A stretch of 64,000 nucleotides of DNA from Bacteroidota bacterium (GCA_006226425.1 SBGX01000031.1:1-64000); one strand, 5' to 3'; shown: positions 1 to 9,794, counted from the first letter of the stretch. Program-made: numbers and translations. The notes: a model not told the origin generated them from the letters alone.

Positions 1-925
1 TCACAGATCTGTGATAAAACTTATCAGATGAAGGTGGCGTCCCTTTAAGTTCGGAATCGTAGTAAGCATAGATTAACTCATGATCCTCCAACGTTAAGAA
101 ACTTAACCCTGCACCGTCATCTTGTGTGTCCTGAAATATCTTGCTTTCAATGACTTCACCTTGTTTATCAATTGTGATGAACCTTGCTCTCGACCAATCT
201 TTTTCACCATCGAAAGGACTGTAACTCATAGTCTCATAAATAAACAATGATTGAAGCGAGTCGTTTAACCTTTTGTAATCTCCACGAATCCAATGGGGTC
301 TGGATGTTCCAGGAGCGAACCGAAATTTTTTGCTCCAAAGAACTTCACCAGAGTATTTTACTTTAAACAACAAACTTCCTACATCGTCAATTTGATCACC
401 TATTTTTTCGTCCGTGTAAGCAAAGCAGAGGTAGTAGGAACTATCCTCTAATGAATTTATAAGAGTTCCATTCGTGAAGAAAAAAAGAGTATCCGATCGA
501 AAATCATCTATTGGGATATCGGCAATTACATTGCCTTCTAAATCAAATTCTGTAATTCTCGGTTGTCCAATTGTTTGGCCTGGTTTGTCCATATGAACGT
601 AACCATACACCAAATTTCCTCTAAAATTGGTGTCCATATCCGTTTTGCTGAAGCCGGCAAACTGATAAAATGGAGAAATATCATTTTTTGTGGATTTCAA
701 TACATTTCCTTTTTGATCCAATCTTGTCAAATGAGCGTAAAACTCTTTGCCTCCAAAACCGACCATTCCTCCCACATAGATAGAAGTGTCCTTCAGATAG
801 AGATCGTGAAAAACGGACGTACTATCTCCCAACTTATAGATTTTCTGAAAATAGGACTGTGCCTGAATGCTCAATGCACACAGACACAGTCCAAAAATGA
901 TTCCTATTTTTTTTCGAATGAACAT
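1..925 (-). CDS. Secreted protein of unknown function, 3' end outside the window
   Basis: An open frame runs from ATG at 925 down to base 1 without a stop, giving about 308 residues of an incomplete protein. The first 18-20 residues (MFIRKKIGIIFGLCLCALS, then IQAQ) form a signal peptide. The rest repeats a loose motif of the form 'x-D-x-x-G-x-V-I/L' (DQKGNVLKS, DLEGNVIAD, KYSGEVLWS, DKQGEVIES) spaced 50-90 residues apart, as in beta-propeller surface proteins of Bacteroidota. The ATG shares one base with the TAA of the upstream gene (TAATG), so translation is probably coupled. A C-terminal T9SS sorting domain would be expected beyond the window, but this is inference. No enzyme motif is visible. 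Confidence 0.75.
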   Translation of the reverse strand, partial: MFIRKKIGIIFGLCLCALSIQAQSYFQKIYKLGDSTSVFHDLYLKDTSIYVGGMVGFGGKEFYAHLTRLDQKGNVLKSTKNDISPFYQFAGFSKTDMDTNFRGNLVYGYVHMDKPGQTIGQPRITEFDLEGNVIADIPIDDFRSDTLFFFTNGTLINSLEDSSYYLCFAYTDEKIGDQIDDVGSLLFKVKYSGEVLWSKKFRFAPGTSRPHWIRGDYKRLNDSLQSLFIYETMSYSPFDGEKDWSRARFITIDKQGEVIESKIFQDTQDDGAGLSFLTLEDHELIYAYYDSELKGTPPSSDKFYHRSV

Positions 926-3900
926 TATTCAATGATCAGTAATCGTTCTCGGTAACTTTGTTGATCCGAACAGCTAACTTCAATTAGGTAAATCCCTTTT
1001 CGTGGATTCTCCAGCTTAACCGTATGCAGATTCCCTTGATGATTGATTGCGTAAGGAACCTCCTGACCGGATGTATTGTATAATTTCAATGACTTTAATT
1101 CACAATACTCTGGAGTTTTAATTTCGAATTGGCCCTGATTTGGATTCGGTACAATTTTAACAGTGGAAGGTTGCTCAGTAATAGCTTCCACAGACAAGTT
1201 CTTGTCCTGCGCTTGCTGTGCTTTTGTTGTGGGAAGATTTAAAGAAACCGTTTCACAACGTCCCTCAAAGAAGCACAAGATATTTCGGGCCTGCTTCGCC
1301 CCCCGGCCAACAAAATGAGTTGCCATGTATTCCAAATCAGCTATTTCTGATTCAGTCAATGTTCGGATAGCTCCCTGATCATTCAACAGACTCATCACGT
1401 AGTTTTTAACTAAAACGTAATCTTCTGTTGAACGTTGGTTCCAAAGAGAATTCATGTTTTGTGCACTTGCTTCCAGAGCATTCAATCGTTGAGTGGCTTC
1501 ATCTTTGTTTGAGCGGCCTAATTGAAAATCCGTTTCTTCCATTTGAAGCAAAACATGATCACGATCTTTGAGTCTGTTTTCATAAGATAGCCAATCGATA
1601 TGATCCGGATGGGCCATTTCATGACTAAGAAGTCTGTTGGACAGGTTTTCCTTTTGTGTTTTGAGATTTAAAATCTCTAGCTCCATTCGACCTCTTTCCG
1701 TCAATTGTGAGCGTTTATTCATAATTTCCAAATACAAACCTTCTGGAAGAGCTTCCGGTTTATTTTTCAAAAATGCCATGAACCCATTGTTTCTAGCCAC
1801 CTCATTATTGGCGAGAACCACATCTTTGTACCAGGCATGAGGAAAAACAGATGACGGATGTTCCCCCAGTTCACGCAATAACTTCTCTGACAAAAACGGA
1901 CTAGCCGACATCAAAGCATTTTTAATCTCCAGACGATTGGTCTTATTCAAGGAAGAAACCAAATCATGTAATTCAGTCTGATCACCCAATTGTAACTGGA
2001 TATGAAGCAGTTTGTTTCGAAGTTTTATTTCATCCGTTACTACTTTAATCTCTGTAACTAGTCCTCCCAAGCCCAAACTATCTACAAATCCTGGATTGCC
2101 TTTTTCACTTCCAAGTTTTGAGTCGCATTTCCTAACATTATTTGTTTGAATAGTAAGAACCAAACCGCTAACTAATTCTGGAATTTCATCTGGCTTGTTT
2201 GAAGAGAAGTAAGTCAATATATTATTGTCAGTACTCGAAATATGAAAATCACCAGATTGTGCTCCTGGAGTTAGATTTTGGCTAAATACATTTGCCGCGA
2301 CTTGATCTCCAGATCCTTGAAAAGGTCTAACACCTTCTCCAAATTCCGGATTTAAATCATCAATGGTTACCATAAAATCGATGCGACCACCCTCATTTCT
2401 ATTACAATTCCATTCTAGGCCGCTGGACAATAAAATTTCCTCGGATTCATCGTTACCATTGACTCCTTGTGCGACGTTTCCTACATGAAGGTGTCTTAGA
2501 TGATTTCGATAGATCTGATTATCTTCTGTACCAGAATTAATTGTCAAAACTCCTGTTCGCTGATCCTTGAGTCCAGCACCAACAAATTCATTTCCCTCAA
2601 CATGGTAAGCTGTACAATTATCCATAAGAATACCGCCTCTCCAATTCAATTCGAATTTGTTGCGGCTTGCAAGCAAATTATCCACACTGGTTATTATTAA
2701 TCCATGGTGATTGTTTGCGAAGTGGCTTTGGTCAATTTTAGGTTGAGCTAATGATGTAGCATTGGAAGCTTCCACTCCTATACGAAGGTTCTTGAAAGTA
2801 CTTACGTTGTATTTGCCTTCGTCATACCAATCGGAGGGTATCTGATTAAGCGTTGGATTTTTCAAAGTTCCCTGAACGACAAAACTAGCATCTAAGCTAC
2901 CTATTCCGGAAGTTCCTAAAACAGGATTTTGAATCACCGAAATTCTTTGATCCTCAAAATGACAGGCATTAAATTGAACTCCATTGACATGATACATGGT
3001 GACGGCAGGAGCGATGCTATTTTCTCCTAAATAAGAATTATCCCAGGCAAATTCACAATTTGTGAAGAAGGACCGATTTTTAATCTCAACTCCTGGATCA
3101 GAAGTCGAAAAATCATGATAATAAATAAACTCTGCCGAACGCCAGTTATTGATGAATTTTGAATTTGTTGCAAAAACATATCCTCCTGTGGAAGCATAGT
3201 TGTTTGGTTCCCAGAAGCGAAGTGCTTCTTTGGCGTTTTCAATGGTCGTATTGTTCATTTGAACAAAGCCTTGATTGTTTTGATTTTGGGGCAGATTTGA
3301 ATTACCTTGAACAACAATACCTGCCCAAAAATCATCACAATAATTCGTCAAAGTCGCTCCCTCCAAGTTAAGCTTAGCCCCAGGCTCAACCGTGATTTTT
3401 CGATCTTTCTCAAAAAGTACAAATGATTTTATTGTCAACGTGTTTCCGGTTTTCACGACAATATCATTCGCAATTTGCCTGGGTTCATCCCAAGTAGTAT
3501 TTTCTGTTATATTTTCTTGAAATGAAGTTCCTGTCGCAAAAGGTACTGGAGTTTTCCAAAAACCACGACCGTAGGTTGAAGCCATCAATGTATTTGTACA
3601 ATAGTCAAATTTCAAAGCCGTGATTTCAACTTTCGGCAAGTTCTTCGAAAAACATTCCCATTGTGACATTGTATTGTCCCGATAATAAATTCCTACGCTT
3701 GTTGCGCAGAACACCAATTGTTGGTCGCTGTCAACAGTCAATAAGAAGTCAATTGGTAAGCCAGGAAGTCCTTGTGAGTAATCAATAAAGTTCTCGCCGC
3801 CATCGCTTGATTTGATTACCCTGAATCGTTCATTAATGACTTCCCCATTTTGCGAATAAACACCCCCAAGTCCGCAATAAATAAGATTCGAATCTATGTG

Positions 3901-5991
3901 ATCAACAGAAATGCTTTTGAGTATAAAGTCTGTCAATAAAAAATTCAAATCGTACTCTGATTCATTAGGTGCAAACTTAAATTTTGGAGTCATGGCCTCC
4001 CAATTGGAACCATCATCTTTTGATCTATAAAGTCTAAATGGAAAATCTAAATTAGCTTCCGAAGCGTAAATAAATGCCGGAAATTTTTCGCAAATTGCAA
4101 CTGCGTGAATTCCCTTTGCTTTATAGTATGGGTCTATGTTAGGGACGCCAATTTGAACTATTTTTTGAGTGTTTTCCAGAGCTTTTCTACATAACCCAAC
4201 CCGGCCATTATTGAGACCTACTATGAATTTTTCAGGATACTTTCTATACGTTTTGAATCTGCCAGTAAGAGCAACCCCATCTACAGCAAATGAACCTCCG
4301 GCAATTAATGGATTTAAGGTGCTTACATTATCTATAATAGGTTTACCTGTTGGGCCGGCCTGTCCGATATATGATGAGGGGTAGTGCTTTTGAATCATAA
4401 TTGCTTCTGTCTCACCCAACGATGAAATGATTCTTGAGATACCTGTATTTACGTCAGAGTATCGCACATCGTTATCTTGAAATCCATAGACTACTCGTTC
4501 TAATTTGGGGTAATAATCAAAATTATGAATCATTGAAATCGAAAGGTTTCCGTTTAAGGAAATAACTTTTGGTTCTGGATCTAGTCCGTTTTCAACGATT
4601 ACAATTCCCCCATCATTTCCGTAAATAAGTCTCTCTTTTCCATCTTGCGTCAAGATTAACTGAGCTGCTCGATAGTCATCATGAACTCCAGGACGATTTT
4701 TGTCTCCTCTCAACACTTCCCATGTTTTGTTATTAATGTTCCACCTTTCCAATGGAAGATTTCCCAAGTAAAAAATGTCGGGATTGGTGGCAGATACAAC
4801 AATTTGATTTTTGTCAAGATTCTCATCTACTGGAATGGGATTTTTTGGAGCTGGGTATCCATTACTAATATTTTCAAAACTGTCGCCAGAATCTTTGGTG
4901 ATATACGTTCTCTTATTTTGTCCTGACCTGACTTGGACTACAAATCGCCCATCTACTTGATTTGAGAAAAAAATGCTGCCAGGGGAAGTTGTTGGTTGAC
5001 CTATTATGTTATTAATATTGTTCGGTGCCCAAGCTACTGAAATCGAAGCGGAATTCACATCAATGCTTGCCTTAAAAAAGCTGCAATTTGGAGCGTAAAG
5101 ATCGTCTGAAATCATAAATAACCGATCTTCCAAAACCAAAATGCGATGCATAATGTTGTTTCCTGGAGGAAAGTCATTCGGTAAACCAGCAGATTCCCAA
5201 TGCAATCCGTAATCAGTACTGTACAACAATTCTTGCCATCCTGCAGCAAAAACTAAACCAGGAATGCTCGGATGAAAACAGAGCCAATTAATTTTTGTCC
5301 ATTGTTGATTAACTTCTTGCCACGTTTCTCCTGCATCATAACTAATAATCAATCCATTTCCAATATACTCTTTTTCGTAACCTGTAATGGCTAAAATTGT
5401 ATCTGGCTTGTCTGGCGGCGATACAATTTGTTTTATTCCCAAAATTGGGAAGTTAAGATTGTCGGTTACACTATACCAGTGTAATCCAGAATCAGTAGAT
5501 CGAAAAATACCTGACGTATAAGATCCACATAAAAAAACATTACTTTTTTGAGGATGATTATAAACACCATCAACCCGTCCACCAAAATGGCGACCGTTAG
5601 GGTACTTGGTTGAATCGTCGATGATATTTACTGGACCATTACTTATCCAATTTGAAGGGTCATTTTGGCCACATACCAATGAAGAATTATATATTCCCTT
5701 TAGGGAATTTTCAAATGGAGTCAGATCATAATTTGTTCCGCCTGTAATATGATATTTAGGGAGCCTATATCTCATCCATCTTTCTGCCTTTTTCTGTTCA
5801 TGCCAAAATGTCGAATCTGTTTCTCCCATTAGATCATTATAATTCTTATAGATTAGTGAGATAGGAATGTTTGACCGCAAATGTTCGGGCCAATCCTTAT
5901 ATAAATAATCTGGTGCACCGATTGGTCCATACTGTCCCAGTATAGTTGAACAAACAAAAAGTGCGATAAATGAATTAATCAGTTTTTTCAT
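925..5991 (-). CDS. Large T9SS-exported protein: sortilin/Asp-box propeller plus beta-helix
   Basis: This 1688-residue protein has a signal peptide (residues 1-19, ending ...CSTILGQ). It then has at least six Asp-box repeats of the S-x-D-x-G-x-x-W type (STDSGLHW at 165, then SYDAGETW, STDYGLHW, TKDSGDSF, SKDDGSNW, SSDGGENF), which mark a VPS10/sortilin-like ten-bladed propeller. From about residue 870 to 1250 it has short N- and G-rich repeats typical of a right-handed parallel beta-helix, then a charged helical stretch. The last 75 residues (VPNPNQGQFEI ... GIYLIEVS ... LLIIE) are a type A T9SS sorting domain. It is therefore probably exported across the outer membrane and anchored or released at the surface. 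Ligand and function are unknown. It is the first gene of a pair with the overlapping gene downstream. Confidence 0.9.
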   Translation of the reverse strand: MKKLINSFIALFVCSTILGQYGPIGAPDYLYKDWPEHLRSNIPISLIYKNYNDLMGETDSTFWHEQKKAERWMRYRLPKYHITGGTNYDLTPFENSLKGIYNSSLVCGQNDPSNWISNGPVNIIDDSTKYPNGRHFGGRVDGVYNHPQKSNVFLCGSYTSGIFRSTDSGLHWYSVTDNLNFPILGIKQIVSPPDKPDTILAITGYEKEYIGNGLIISYDAGETWQEVNQQWTKINWLCFHPSIPGLVFAAGWQELLYSTDYGLHWESAGLPNDFPPGNNIMHRILVLEDRLFMISDDLYAPNCSFFKASIDVNSASISVAWAPNNINNIIGQPTTSPGSIFFSNQVDGRFVVQVRSGQNKRTYITKDSGDSFENISNGYPAPKNPIPVDENLDKNQIVVSATNPDIFYLGNLPLERWNINNKTWEVLRGDKNRPGVHDDYRAAQLILTQDGKERLIYGNDGGIVIVENGLDPEPKVISLNGNLSISMIHNFDYYPKLERVVYGFQDNDVRYSDVNTGISRIISSLGETEAIMIQKHYPSSYIGQAGPTGKPIIDNVSTLNPLIAGGSFAVDGVALTGRFKTYRKYPEKFIVGLNNGRVGLCRKALENTQKIVQIGVPNIDPYYKAKGIHAVAICEKFPAFIYASEANLDFPFRLYRSKDDGSNWEAMTPKFKFAPNESEYDLNFLLTDFILKSISVDHIDSNLIYCGLGGVYSQNGEVINERFRVIKSSDGGENFIDYSQGLPGLPIDFLLTVDSDQQLVFCATSVGIYYRDNTMSQWECFSKNLPKVEITALKFDYCTNTLMASTYGRGFWKTPVPFATGTSFQENITENTTWDEPRQIANDIVVKTGNTLTIKSFVLFEKDRKITVEPGAKLNLEGATLTNYCDDFWAGIVVQGNSNLPQNQNNQGFVQMNNTTIENAKEALRFWEPNNYASTGGYVFATNSKFINNWRSAEFIYYHDFSTSDPGVEIKNRSFFTNCEFAWDNSYLGENSIAPAVTMYHVNGVQFNACHFEDQRISVIQNPVLGTSGIGSLDASFVVQGTLKNPTLNQIPSDWYDEGKYNVSTFKNLRIGVEASNATSLAQPKIDQSHFANNHHGLIITSVDNLLASRNKFELNWRGGILMDNCTAYHVEGNEFVGAGLKDQRTGVLTINSGTEDNQIYRNHLRHLHVGNVAQGVNGNDESEEILLSSGLEWNCNRNEGGRIDFMVTIDDLNPEFGEGVRPFQGSGDQVAANVFSQNLTPGAQSGDFHISSTDNNILTYFSSNKPDEIPELVSGLVLTIQTNNVRKCDSKLGSEKGNPGFVDSLGLGGLVTEIKVVTDEIKLRNKLLHIQLQLGDQTELHDLVSSLNKTNRLEIKNALMSASPFLSEKLLRELGEHPSSVFPHAWYKDVVLANNEVARNNGFMAFLKNKPEALPEGLYLEIMNKRSQLTERGRMELEILNLKTQKENLSNRLLSHEMAHPDHIDWLSYENRLKDRDHVLLQMEETDFQLGRSNKDEATQRLNALEASAQNMNSLWNQRSTEDYVLVKNYVMSLLNDQGAIRTLTESEIADLEYMATHFVGRGAKQARNILCFFEGRCETVSLNLPTTKAQQAQDKNLSVEAITEQPSTVKIVPNPNQGQFEIKTPEYCELKSLKLYNTSGQEVPYAINHQGNLHTVKLENPRKGIYLIEVSCSDQQSYRERLLIIE

Positions 5992-6237
5992 AGCTCGTAA
6001 TTTAAAATATTAGACAAAAGGAGCTTGATACCAAGATACAAAATAAAACACTGTCAGAAAGCTCCATTGATTTAAGTTGTCACAGACTGTAACCATCTGT
6101 TCCGTTTACAAATTTCGTTGTCGAAGGCGTAAGGTATTTACGTACCGTCGATTTTTGATAATAGTATCATAGTATTGGTTTTGATTTCAAAGTAAGGGAA
6201 CTATTTACAATATTTCAATCCCATGATTGTGGGATAT
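5992..6237. other. Intergenic region with small hairpins
   Basis: No coding potential is seen. Just after the stop of the response regulator lies a 6-bp hairpin (ATCCCA at 6218-6223, TGGGAT at 6230-6235) without a T-run, perhaps a weak terminator. A second small inverted repeat, CGTAA/TTACG, lies near 6130-6145. The promoter of the large T9SS gene should be here on the minus strand, but no clean TAnnTTTG box was found. Confidence 0.4.
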
Positions 6238-6888
6238 TTAGACCAAATTGTTTTGAATAGCATATTTAACGATTCCAACGGTACGATTGACTCCTATTTT
6301 TTCCATAACATTCTTGCGGTGACTCCGGACCGTATGAATACTAATTCCCATTATTCTTGAGATTTCGGTTTCGGATTTTTCTTGATAAATCAGTTTGATC
6401 AATTCCAACTCCCGTGCAGTTAGCTTTGTCTTTAAATCTCTTGGACTAAGTTGTTGTGCAAATTGAACCGAAAGTAATTTCTCTTTTTGATAAAATTCGT
6501 TGAAGTAAAATCCAGAATCATTTACTTCTTCGATTGCCTTGATTAATACGTTTGCATCTATGGACTTCGATATAAACCCGTTTGCACGATGTTCATAGGC
6601 TCTTTCTATTAGATAGTCCTCCTCAAAAGATGTCAAAAAGATAACTCGACATTGAGGATATTTGTCTCGAAGGAGTGCGGTGCATTCAAAACCGTCCATT
6701 CCAGGTAGAAATATGTCCATTAGGATGACTTCAGGAATATTCTCTTTAAGGTTGATTTCATCTAAGAATTCGTTACCGTTTTTAGCGATTACGGAAATTT
6801 CGAAGTGATTCACTTCTCCCAGTAAAAGGACAAGGCCATCTCTGAGTAATTCATGATCTTCAACAATTCCAATAGTGATTTTTTTCAT
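6238..6888 (-). CDS. NarL/FixJ-family response regulator
   Basis: A two-component response regulator of 216 residues. The receiver domain (about 1-120) has the acidic pair E10/D11, phosphoacceptor D58 (VILMDIFLPG), the conserved Thr/Ser (FLTS) and the Lys of FISKS. The C-terminal LuxR/GerE helix-turn-helix (about 155-215) reads LTARELELIKLIYQEKS ... ISIHTVRSHRKNV. The reading frame extends to 6921, but ATG at 6888 fits the family start (MKKITIGIVEDH) and has GGGAG just upstream, so I chose it. No histidine kinase is adjacent. Its partner is probably an unlinked 7TMR/TPR-type kinase, as is common in Bacteroidota. The leader contains the nested palindrome at 6926-7043. Confidence 0.93.
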   Translation of the reverse strand: MKKITIGIVEDHELLRDGLVLLLGEVNHFEISVIAKNGNEFLDEINLKENIPEVILMDIFLPGMDGFECTALLRDKYPQCRVIFLTSFEEDYLIERAYEHRANGFISKSIDANVLIKAIEEVNDSGFYFNEFYQKEKLLSVQFAQQLSPRDLKTKLTARELELIKLIYQEKSETEISRIMGISIHTVRSHRKNVMEKIGVNRTVGIVKYAIQNNLV

Positions 6889-6925
6889 AGCTCCCAAAAA
6901 AAAACGAGTGCGGAGCCTCATTCAC

Positions 6926-7043
6926 TGCCTACAAGGTATCGCCAGACACCCCACCGCAAATAAACAAAGCAACCGCACCCATATCGGGAGCGATAGCCCA
7001 TTCATTCTTGCGGTGAATTAAAAACTGGCGATTTTTGAAGGCA
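6926..7043. other. Nested inverted-repeat element (structured leader RNA or miniature mobile repeat)
   Basis: Three pairs of complementary arms are nested about one centre: TGCCT (6926-6930) with AGGCA (7039-7043); ATCGCCAG (6938-6945) with CTGGCGAT (7025-7032); and CACCGCAA (6952-6959) with TTGCGGTG (7008-7015). The 48-nt centre can fold further (GGGAGCGATAGCCC or CCCATATCGGG). Transcribed on the minus strand it would end about 37 nt before the response-regulator ATG. It has no coding potential and matches no riboswitch I recognise. It could be a cis-regulatory RNA, a small RNA, or a MITE/REP-like repeat. The sequence alone cannot separate these. Confidence 0.55.
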
Positions 7044-7177
7044 AGACAAATAGCTGCGCTACTCTATAATATGTACTTAATTTCTCCTTATAGTTGAGTT
7101 TTGTTCAAACTTAGGAAATTAACCTAGATCCGGCAAATTCACTTGAAAAAACGTATGTATTTCTGTATGTATAAAGC

Positions 7178-7214
7178 CAAAAAAGCCTCTAAAACTTTCG
7201 TTTTAAAGGCTTTG
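7178..7214 (-). terminator. Intrinsic terminator after tRNA-Lys
   Basis: A 13-bp stem (AAGCCTCTAAAAC at 7183-7195 against GTTTTAAAGGCTT at 7200-7212, one G-U pair) closes a four-base loop, GAAA on the minus strand. A TTTT run follows it on that strand. It sits 14 nt beyond the tRNA-Lys 3' end. Confidence 0.85.
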
Positions 7215-7227
7215 CTTTTTATTCTTG

Positions 7228-7300
7228 TGATCCCGCTGGGGCTCGAACCCAGGACCCATACATTAAAAGTGTATTGCTCTACCAGCTGAGCTACGGAATC
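7228..7300 (-). tRNA. tRNA-Lys (anticodon TTT)
   Basis: A 73-nt cloverleaf read on the minus strand. The acceptor pairs GATTCCG with CGGGATC (one T-G pair), with discriminator A. The D arm is GCTC/GAGC, the anticodon loop is CTTTTAA with anticodon TTT, and the T loop is GTTCGAGCC. CCA is not encoded. A TATATTTG box on the minus strand (7350-7357) lies about 50 bp upstream and may be its promoter -7 element. Confidence 0.97.
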
Positions 7301-7445
7301 TTGTCAAAAGATTGCGGGCCTCTGCCCTCAATCATCGCATTAGCGGGTGCAAATATAGCGGGATTAATTAAAAAATCCATGAAAAATTTATTCTTTTTTT
7401 CATTTTTTTCAAGCCAATTCACCTAACCCATTGATTGTTCAATCT

Positions 7446-9794
7446 TTAAAACTTATAGCTTATCCCTATACTGGGCAAAAACGGGAATTGATAAATCTCT
7501 TCATTCGTCACCCGATTCTTGTAAAAGATGTTTTTTCGGTCATACAGGTTTGTCACCGATGCGATCAACTCCAAATTTGTTTTGTTCTTAAATTGGAAGT
7601 TTTTCTTCACCGTCAAATCCATACGATGATAATACGGTAATCTCTGACTGTTAAAGTCTCCCAGCACCAGACTTACGTTGGAGCTATTACTTGTATTGAT
7701 ATTCGTTGAAATTCCATCTGAAAAATCTTCACTCTGGAATCCTCCCGCCGTTGGCGTAAATGGCAATCCGGACCCCAGGTTCCAGCGTAAACTCACTTCC
7801 AAAGTCTTCTTCTTTCCAAACAAGTAGGTCGTTACCATATTCACGTTGTGACGACGGTCAAACACCGGAAAATACGCATTCAAACCATCCCAACGATCCG
7901 AATACCCCAATGAATACACTCCCCAGATGAACCAGCGGTTGCGACTGTATTTCAACAACAAGTCAACCCCCATCGATTGTCCGGTCTCAATGATAAAATC
8001 CTTCTTATAGATATCGTCAATATCACTGAACTCTGCTACGTCATCGTAAATTTTGTTCTGGTTCAGGTTACTCAACTGTGTAAACCACTTCTGATAAGCT
8101 TCCAGGTTCAAACTCCAGTATTTTGTGATATCCAGCTCCATCCCCACAATGGCATGCCAGGAATACTGAAGGGCATTCCTTACGTCACGCACATTTCCGT
8201 TGCGATCCACAAATGATTCCTGGAAATTTGTTGGTGCAGACAGCAATCCGTTAAACAGGTTCACGATATCTCTATCCGAAGAAGCCGATGTGAAGTTCTG
8301 TGAGTAACGTCCTCCCGACAGTTTAAAGCGAAGTTTATCGGAAGCATTGTACTTCATTCCAAAACGTGGCTCCGCGGAAACTGCAGATTGGGAAGGATAG
8401 GCCTGCACCCGGAATCCTGGTTGAATCACAAAGCGGCCCTTGATCACCTTGTAATTCAGGTAACCTCCCATCTCGATATTGAAGTTATTGTCTTCAATTT
8501 TGTTTTCGGCTTCGTTATAAGTCAGGTACTTGGTGTTGAATCCGTTAATATTCAATCCCAGATCCAATTGTCCTTCGTTCTTCTGAAAATAGGTGAAATC
8601 AAATCCCAACTCAGCCCCTCCGATCGAACTTGTTCTTTCAGGTGCGTTCTGCTCCAGGAAACTAAGCGCATATTTCGACATATTCAAATGTCCCCGAATG
8701 AATACTGGTGAACCGGCAGGAATCAAGACAAAGTTCATCCCTCCTCCTGATTGTGTCCAGTTTAGATCAGCCAGGTTCACATAATTGACCTGGTCACGGT
8801 TGCTAAATCCAAAAGCGCTAAACTTAGATCCTCCATCCGCGTTAAACGTCAGTTTTCCATACAAATCCGTAAAAGAGAATGGCATTCCGTCTCCATTATT
8901 TACGTTCGGGTACAATGGTTTTGAGGTGTAATCCAGCAAGGAGTGTTTGGAAGAAAAAACATAGGATGCCGTGCTTGGCTTTCCGTCTTTTCGTTTGCCA
9001 ATAGGTCCCTCCAGCACCAATTTTGCCAGAAATGGGCTTACAGAAACTTTTCCCCCGTTCTTCTTACGGTTTCCATCCCGATAAGTAATGTCCATCACCG
9101 AAGAAATTCTCCCTCCATATTTGGAATCGAATCCCCCTGTATAAATATCTACGTTCTTCACCAACTCAGTTTCAAAAATGGAGAAGAAACCAATCGAGTG
9201 GAAAGGCGTGTATATCGTCATTCCATCCAACAAAATCTTATTCTGAATCGGTGTACCACCCCGGACATACAACTGCCCGCCCTGGTCACCAGTCGTTACA
9301 ACCCCTGGAGTCACACTAAAGGCCCCAATCACGTCGTTCTCAGCCCCCACACTCGGAATTCGCTCCAATCCTTTTTTGTCCAGTTTGATCTTGGACATGT
9401 TGACCTGATTGCGCTTTCGCTTTGCCTCGGCAGAAACTTCCACCTCCCCCAAATCAACGATGGACTTCGCTTTTTTCAGGTTAAATTTCACATCAATGAT
9501 CTGATTGTCCCGCTCAATTTTGACTCCTTTGGTAATCGTATCATATCCGCTACTTTCAATACGAAGTTCGTATTGCCCAACAGCCAGCTTCGGAACCGAA
9601 AAGAAACCGTTGACATCCGTCACTGCCCCGTAGATGTTACCCGTTCGGGAAGAAACCACTTTTACTTTCTGGTACAGGACAGGCTCTCCTGTTTCATCTT
9701 CATAAACGAATCCACGAACTGTTGCGGACTGTGCACGCAAAGCTGTGACTCCCAACAACATCACCAGGACTAAAGTCAACTGTTTCAATTTCAT
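7446..9794 (-). CDS. TonB-dependent receptor with N-terminal carboxypeptidase-like domain
   Basis: A 782-residue outer-membrane receptor. It has a signal peptide (1-21, ending ALRAQ), then a carboxypeptidase-regulatory-like domain (about 24-105: GFVYEDETGEPVLYQKV ... GFFSVPKLAVGQYELRI). The plug domain (about 130-240) includes GGQLYVRGGTPIQNKILLDG and is followed by a 22-strand barrel ending in the usual terminal Phe (GISYKF). It imports or binds a large ligand at the expense of TonB/ExbBD energy. No SusD partner is adjacent, so it is not a standard polysaccharide-utilisation pair and the substrate is unknown. It is monocistronic by spacing and lies 108 bp after mazG on the same strand. Confidence 0.93.
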   Translation of the reverse strand: MKLKQLTLVLVMLLGVTALRAQSATVRGFVYEDETGEPVLYQKVKVVSSRTGNIYGAVTDVNGFFSVPKLAVGQYELRIESSGYDTITKGVKIERDNQIIDVKFNLKKAKSIVDLGEVEVSAEAKRKRNQVNMSKIKLDKKGLERIPSVGAENDVIGAFSVTPGVVTTGDQGGQLYVRGGTPIQNKILLDGMTIYTPFHSIGFFSIFETELVKNVDIYTGGFDSKYGGRISSVMDITYRDGNRKKNGGKVSVSPFLAKLVLEGPIGKRKDGKPSTASYVFSSKHSLLDYTSKPLYPNVNNGDGMPFSFTDLYGKLTFNADGGSKFSAFGFSNRDQVNYVNLADLNWTQSGGGMNFVLIPAGSPVFIRGHLNMSKYALSFLEQNAPERTSSIGGAELGFDFTYFQKNEGQLDLGLNINGFNTKYLTYNEAENKIEDNNFNIEMGGYLNYKVIKGRFVIQPGFRVQAYPSQSAVSAEPRFGMKYNASDKLRFKLSGGRYSQNFTSASSDRDIVNLFNGLLSAPTNFQESFVDRNGNVRDVRNALQYSWHAIVGMELDITKYWSLNLEAYQKWFTQLSNLNQNKIYDDVAEFSDIDDIYKKDFIIETGQSMGVDLLLKYSRNRWFIWGVYSLGYSDRWDGLNAYFPVFDRRHNVNMVTTYLFGKKKTLEVSLRWNLGSGLPFTPTAGGFQSEDFSDGISTNINTSNSSNVSLVLGDFNSQRLPYYHRMDLTVKKNFQFKNKTNLELIASVTNLYDRKNIFYKNRVTNEEIYQFPFLPSIGISYKF

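Noticed and set aside
563-955. 130-codon plus-strand frame near the left edge
   Set aside because: The minus strand here encodes a secreted protein with signal peptide, open through base 1. The plus frame is its shadow.
7141-7214. Possible attachment-site remnant after tRNA-Lys (TATGTATTTCTGTATGTA)
   Set aside because: No duplication of the tRNA 3' end and no integrase were found; the following hairpin is explained as a terminator.
8943-9773. 276-codon plus-strand open frame inside the TonB receptor gene
   Set aside because: It is antisense to a clear TonB receptor; the translation has no family-like features and its openness follows from codon use of the real gene.
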